DNA from: Acidobacteriota bacterium
GTDB taxonomy: Bacteria > Acidobacteriota > Terriglobia > Terriglobales > Acidobacteriaceae
Reading direction: 5' to 3'
DNA length: 64,000 bases
Assembly (NCBI GenBank): GCA_013289795.1
Contig: JABCZH010000012.1
Span: 1-64,000 of the forward strand
Shown here: piece by piece, positions 61,299 through 64,000 of the stretch
Layout: each line of letters begins with the position of its first letter
Position numbering within the stretch: the first letter of the stretch is position 1
The notes under the pieces: model-generated
Told to the model about the DNA's origin: nothing
The model's database searches: none
The model's input: the letters and a program-made list of their open reading frames with translations, nothing else
Program-made: the position numbers and the translations under genes

Positions 61299-62735
61299 TT
61301 ACGGGATCACCCGGAACGGCACATTGCTAGTCAAGGTTCCGCTGGGCGTCGTTACGGTGACGAAACCTGTGGTCGCGCCCGGTGGAACTGTGGCCTTGAT
61401 ATGCGTATCGGAAACCACTGTGAAGTCTGCCTCAATTCCGTTGATTGAGACGCTCGTAGTTCCAGTGAGCCCCTGTCCCAGGATAGGGCCAGTCCGCCCG
61501 ACCCTGCCTGCGAAGCGCACGAAGGTGACGAAGGGGCCGAGACCCATGTCCAGGCTGAAAACCGTACCATCGTCGTAGTAGCCGCCCTCGTATGTGACGC
61601 CGTAAAACATTCCGTTGGTGGATTGGACTAGGCCGCCTTCGGGGCGGGCACCGTCGGCGCAGTTAGCCAGCGAGCAAAGGCTGTAAAGCGTGGTCAGATT
61701 GCCTGCAGACGTAATTTTGAAGATCGTCCCGCCCTGGAAGTTGGCCCCGCCGTCATAGGTTGTCCCATAGAAGTTTCCATCAGTTGCTTGCAATAGCCCG
61801 GCCATTGGCTGGGCGCCTTCCGAGGGGTAACCCGCAAAGCTGTGCAGCGTAGTCAGTGTGCCCGTCGGAGTCATCTTGAAGACTGTTCCACAGTTGCCGC
61901 CATAGCAGTTTGGATCTCCGCCCTGGGATGTGGTCCCGTAGAAGTTCCCGTCACTGGCTAGAAGCACCCCGCCGTAAGGGGCGGCACCGTCTGCCAAAGC
62001 AAAGTCGTGCAGCGTCGTAAGCCTCCCTCCCGAAGTGATTTTGAAGATCGTGCCATATCCGTTGGCCCCACCAAACGTTGCGGTTCCATAGAGGTTCCCA
62101 TCGGTGTCTTGAATCAGTGCACCCACAGGTCCGGCGCCGTCGGTCTGGTCGAAGCTGTGCAGGGTCGTTAGTTTTCCTTCTTTGGTGATTTTGAAGATTG
62201 TGCCGCAGCCAATGCTACAGCCGCCACTGTTCCCGCCATAAAACGTGCTTCCGTAGAAGTTTCCATCGGCCGCTAGAAGCAGCGCGGCCAAAGAATCATC
62301 GCCGTCAGTGGAGCGAAAGCGATGCAGCGTCGTCAACGTGCCCTTCGCGTTCATCTTAAACACTGATCCATCGTTAAGATCGTAATCATAGCCGAACGTG
62401 GTCCCGTAGAAGTTCCCGTCGTTGTCTAGAACCAATCCAGCGTTAGGCGAGGAGCCACCCTGGCAGGAACCGCAAAAAATGTCGAGCACGGTCATCACGC
62501 CTAGGGTAGTGACACTAAAAGTCGTGCCAGGGTAACTGGGACGGTTTCCGCCCGCAGTTGTCCCGTAGAGTTTTCCGTCAGTGCCCTGAACGGGAGTAAC
62601 GAAGTAAGGGAAACAACCGTTGCCACAATTGAAACCTGAGAGGGTTGTGAAGACTTGGGCAGGCGAAGCAATAGCCGTCGCGGCACAGAGCACGAATATC
62701 GCCCCAATCGTTTTCCAGCGGTCATGTCCGATCAT
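61299..62735 (-). CDS. Secreted GloVer-repeat protein with IPT/TIG domain
   Basis: This 478-residue protein has a signal peptide (about 1-27), about eight GloVer repeats (LTTLHSFDQTDGAGPVGALIQ, NLYGTATFGGANGYGTIFKIT), and a C-terminal IPT/TIG-like beta-sandwich (about 390-478: GQGLTGTTSVSINGIEADFTVVS, ATVPPGATTGFVTVTTPSG, each under 25 residues here described by position). AGAGGTG lies before ATG 62735. It follows a paralogue with a 26-base gap, so the two form an operon. Likely a surface or secreted binding protein. Confidence 0.87.
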   Translation of the reverse strand: MIGHDRWKTIGAIFVLCAATAIASPAQVFTTLSGFNCGNGCFPYFVTPVQGTDGKLYGTTAGGNRPSYPGTTFSVTTLGVMTVLDIFCGSCQGGSSPNAGLVLDNDGNFYGTTFGYDYDLNDGSVFKMNAKGTLTTLHRFRSTDGDDSLAALLLAADGNFYGSTFYGGNSGGCSIGCGTIFKITKEGKLTTLHSFDQTDGAGPVGALIQDTDGNLYGTATFGGANGYGTIFKITSGGRLTTLHDFALADGAAPYGGVLLASDGNFYGTTSQGGDPNCYGGNCGTVFKMTPTGTLTTLHSFAGYPSEGAQPMAGLLQATDGNFYGTTYDGGANFQGGTIFKITSAGNLTTLYSLCSLANCADGARPEGGLVQSTNGMFYGVTYEGGYYDDGTVFSLDMGLGPFVTFVRFAGRVGRTGPILGQGLTGTTSVSINGIEADFTVVSDTHIKATVPPGATTGFVTVTTPSGTLTSNVPFRVIP

Positions 62736-62761
62736 GCTGCACCTCTTTCTTGCTCACAGCT

Positions 62762-64000
62762 TTACTTGATGACGTGGAACGGCACATTGCTGGTCAGCGT
62801 CCCGCTGGGCGTGGTCACAGTGACATAGCCGGTGGTTGCGCCGAGCGGAACCGTCGCCCGTATGAATGTGTCGGAAACAACTGTGAAGCTCGCCGGCGTT
62901 CCGTTCAGCGAGACGCTGGTGGTCCCGGTGAACCCTTGCCCGAGGATGCCGCCACTCTGACCAACTTTGCCTGCGGCTTGGACGAAGGCGACGAACGGGC
63001 CAAGACCCACATCGAGGCTGAAGATCGTGCCGCAGCCGGGGAAATCGGCGGCTCGATCGCACACGAAATTGCCGCCCGAGTACGCCGTCCCATAAAAAGC
63101 TCCATCGGTCGCTTGAACGAGCCCACCGAAGGGCTCAGCGCCGTCCGCGTATTCGAACACATGCAGAGTCGTCAAGCTGCCTGCCGGAGTGAGCTTAAAC
63201 ACCGTTCCACAACTCCAGGCGTAGTTGCACGAGAAGTCTCCACCCAGGTAGGTCGTTCCGTAGAAATTTCCGTCCGTTGCCCGTACTAGCCCAGAGTACG
63301 GGCCTAGGCCGTCTGCGCCAGAGAAACTGTACAGGGTTGTCAAATTGCCCGCAGACGTGATTTCAAAAACCGTGCCACCCCGAAACGCACCGCCCTTGAC
63401 CGTTGTTCCATAGAACTTGCCATCGACGCCTTGGATCAGGCTTGCATCAGGGTTTTGGCCGTCAGTGAGTGCAAACTGGTATAGCGTGCTTAGCGTGCCG
63501 GTTGGGGTTATCTTGAAGATGGTGCCGCAGCCGGTGAAACAATCGCCGCTGTTGTTCCCGCCCAGGTACGTCGTGCCGTAAAGGTTCCCATCTGTGCCCT
63601 CAACCAGGCCAGCAAAGGGTTGGTAGCCATCGGCACAGTTTGACGAAGAGCAAAAGCTATAAAGCGTGTCCAGTTGGCCGCTGGGAGTGATCTTAAAGAC
63701 CGTTCCGCAGCCCCCAGCGCAGTTTGTGTTTCCACCGTAAGCCGTAGTTCCGTAGAAATTCCCGTCGGTGGCTAGCATTAGGCCAGCCCACGGCGTGGAT
63801 CCGTCAGAACAATTTGGCTGAGAGCAAAAGCCATAGACGGTCCTTAATTGACCCTTTGAGGAGATCTCAAAGACCGAACCCACTCGGGCCGTTGTTCCAT
63901 AAAACTTCCCGTTGGGTGCTAAGAGCAGTCCAGCAAATGGGTAAGCGCCATGACCTTCAGCGCCGAAATTGTACAACTGAGTCAGTGTTCCATTCCGCGT
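62762..64000 (-). CDS. Secreted GloVer-repeat protein with IPT domain (5' truncated by window)
   Basis: This paralogue of the next gene (61299) has GloVer repeats across residues before the IPT-type C-terminus (GFTGTTSVSLNGTPASFTVVS). The frame stays open to base 64000 (TRNGTLTQLYNFGAEGHG), so the true start lies beyond the window; the TTG at 63976 is internal to a repeat. The two copies share the IPT ending nearly word for word. Confidence 0.85.
   Translation of the reverse strand, partial: TRNGTLTQLYNFGAEGHGAYPFAGLLLAPNGKFYGTTARVGSVFEISSKGQLRTVYGFCSQPNCSDGSTPWAGLMLATDGNFYGTTAYGGNTNCAGGCGTVFKITPSGQLDTLYSFCSSSNCADGYQPFAGLVEGTDGNLYGTTYLGGNNSGDCFTGCGTIFKITPTGTLSTLYQFALTDGQNPDASLIQGVDGKFYGTTVKGGAFRGGTVFEITSAGNLTTLYSFSGADGLGPYSGLVRATDGNFYGTTYLGGDFSCNYAWSCGTVFKLTPAGSLTTLHVFEYADGAEPFGGLVQATDGAFYGTAYSGGNFVCDRAADFPGCGTIFSLDVGLGPFVAFVQAAGKVGQSGGILGQGFTGTTSVSLNGTPASFTVVSDTFIRATVPLGATTGYVTVTTPSGTLTSNVPFHVIK

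Overview
The window reads as chromosomal DNA from an Acidobacteriota bacterium of the Terriglobia/Koribacter type. This is inferred from gene content and not from a marker gene, since no rRNA or tRNA was found. The supporting content is GC-rich DNA, several Pkn-type Ser/Thr kinases fused to TolB/WD40-like or TPR sensors, a large TonB-dependent receptor with an N-terminal carboxypeptidase-regulatory domain, GloVer-repeat proteins, bacterial Ig (Big_2) repeats and many secreted beta-propellers. Most gene starts have recognisable Shine-Dalgarno sites and several genes end at clear intrinsic terminators.

Layout. 0.5-4.1 kb: a secreted protein with seven Big_2 repeats and a glycosidase-like C-terminal domain. 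4.3-9.1 kb: a MerR regulator divergent from an exported RidA-like protein, two secreted hypotheticals, an aldo/keto reductase and a DUF305 protein. 9.1-11.3 kb: an LVIVD-type propeller, overlapping the DUF305 gene. 11.3-12.0 kb: a VapBC toxin-antitoxin pair with a probably leaderless, palindrome-covered promoter. 12.1-16.1 kb: an accessory island with a Z1-domain SF2 helicase overlapping a DNA methyltransferase, then a stand-alone PD-(D/E)XK homing-endonuclease-like gene directly behind an intrinsic terminator. 16.2-18.6 kb: a transmembrane pseudokinase with three PEGA domains. 18.8-25.7 kb: housekeeping and small genes (3-hydroxyacyl-CoA dehydrogenase, DUF1697, WalJ-type hydrolase, methionine aminopeptidase, MsrA) and a Met/His-rich set that may handle metals. 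This stretch is peppered with intergenic heptamer and CACAGAG-type repeats.

26-35 kb: secreted proteins, namely a GloVer protein, three tandem paralogous seven-bladed propellers, a DinB-like protein, an Asp-box (sialidase-like) protein and a YncE-like propeller. 35.4-39.2 kb: a small membrane peptide and the TonB receptor. 39.9-45.1 kb: PyrD, a propeller protein, an MFS exporter and an isoprenylcysteine-methyltransferase-like membrane protein. 45.1-61.0 kb: four active-looking Ser/Thr receptor-like kinases interspersed with small proteins, a monooxygenase, a site-2 protease with a zinc-ribbon tail and a frameshifted isochorismatase-family hydrolase. 61.1-64 kb: a small zinc-ribbon protein and two GloVer/IPT proteins. 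The last GloVer gene runs off the window end.

The genes look like a cell-surface/signalling region, with outer-membrane uptake, secreted propellers and adhesin-like proteins, and membrane kinases that could sense the envelope. A defence or mobile-element island sits at 11.3-16.1 kb. The most noteworthy items are the Z1 helicase/methyltransferase pair, the endonuclease unit with a terminator fused to its ribosome binding site, the PEGA pseudokinase, a kinase that appears to start at CTG, and the in-register heptamer repeats. Functional calls rest on motif reading by eye. No search or structure prediction was run.
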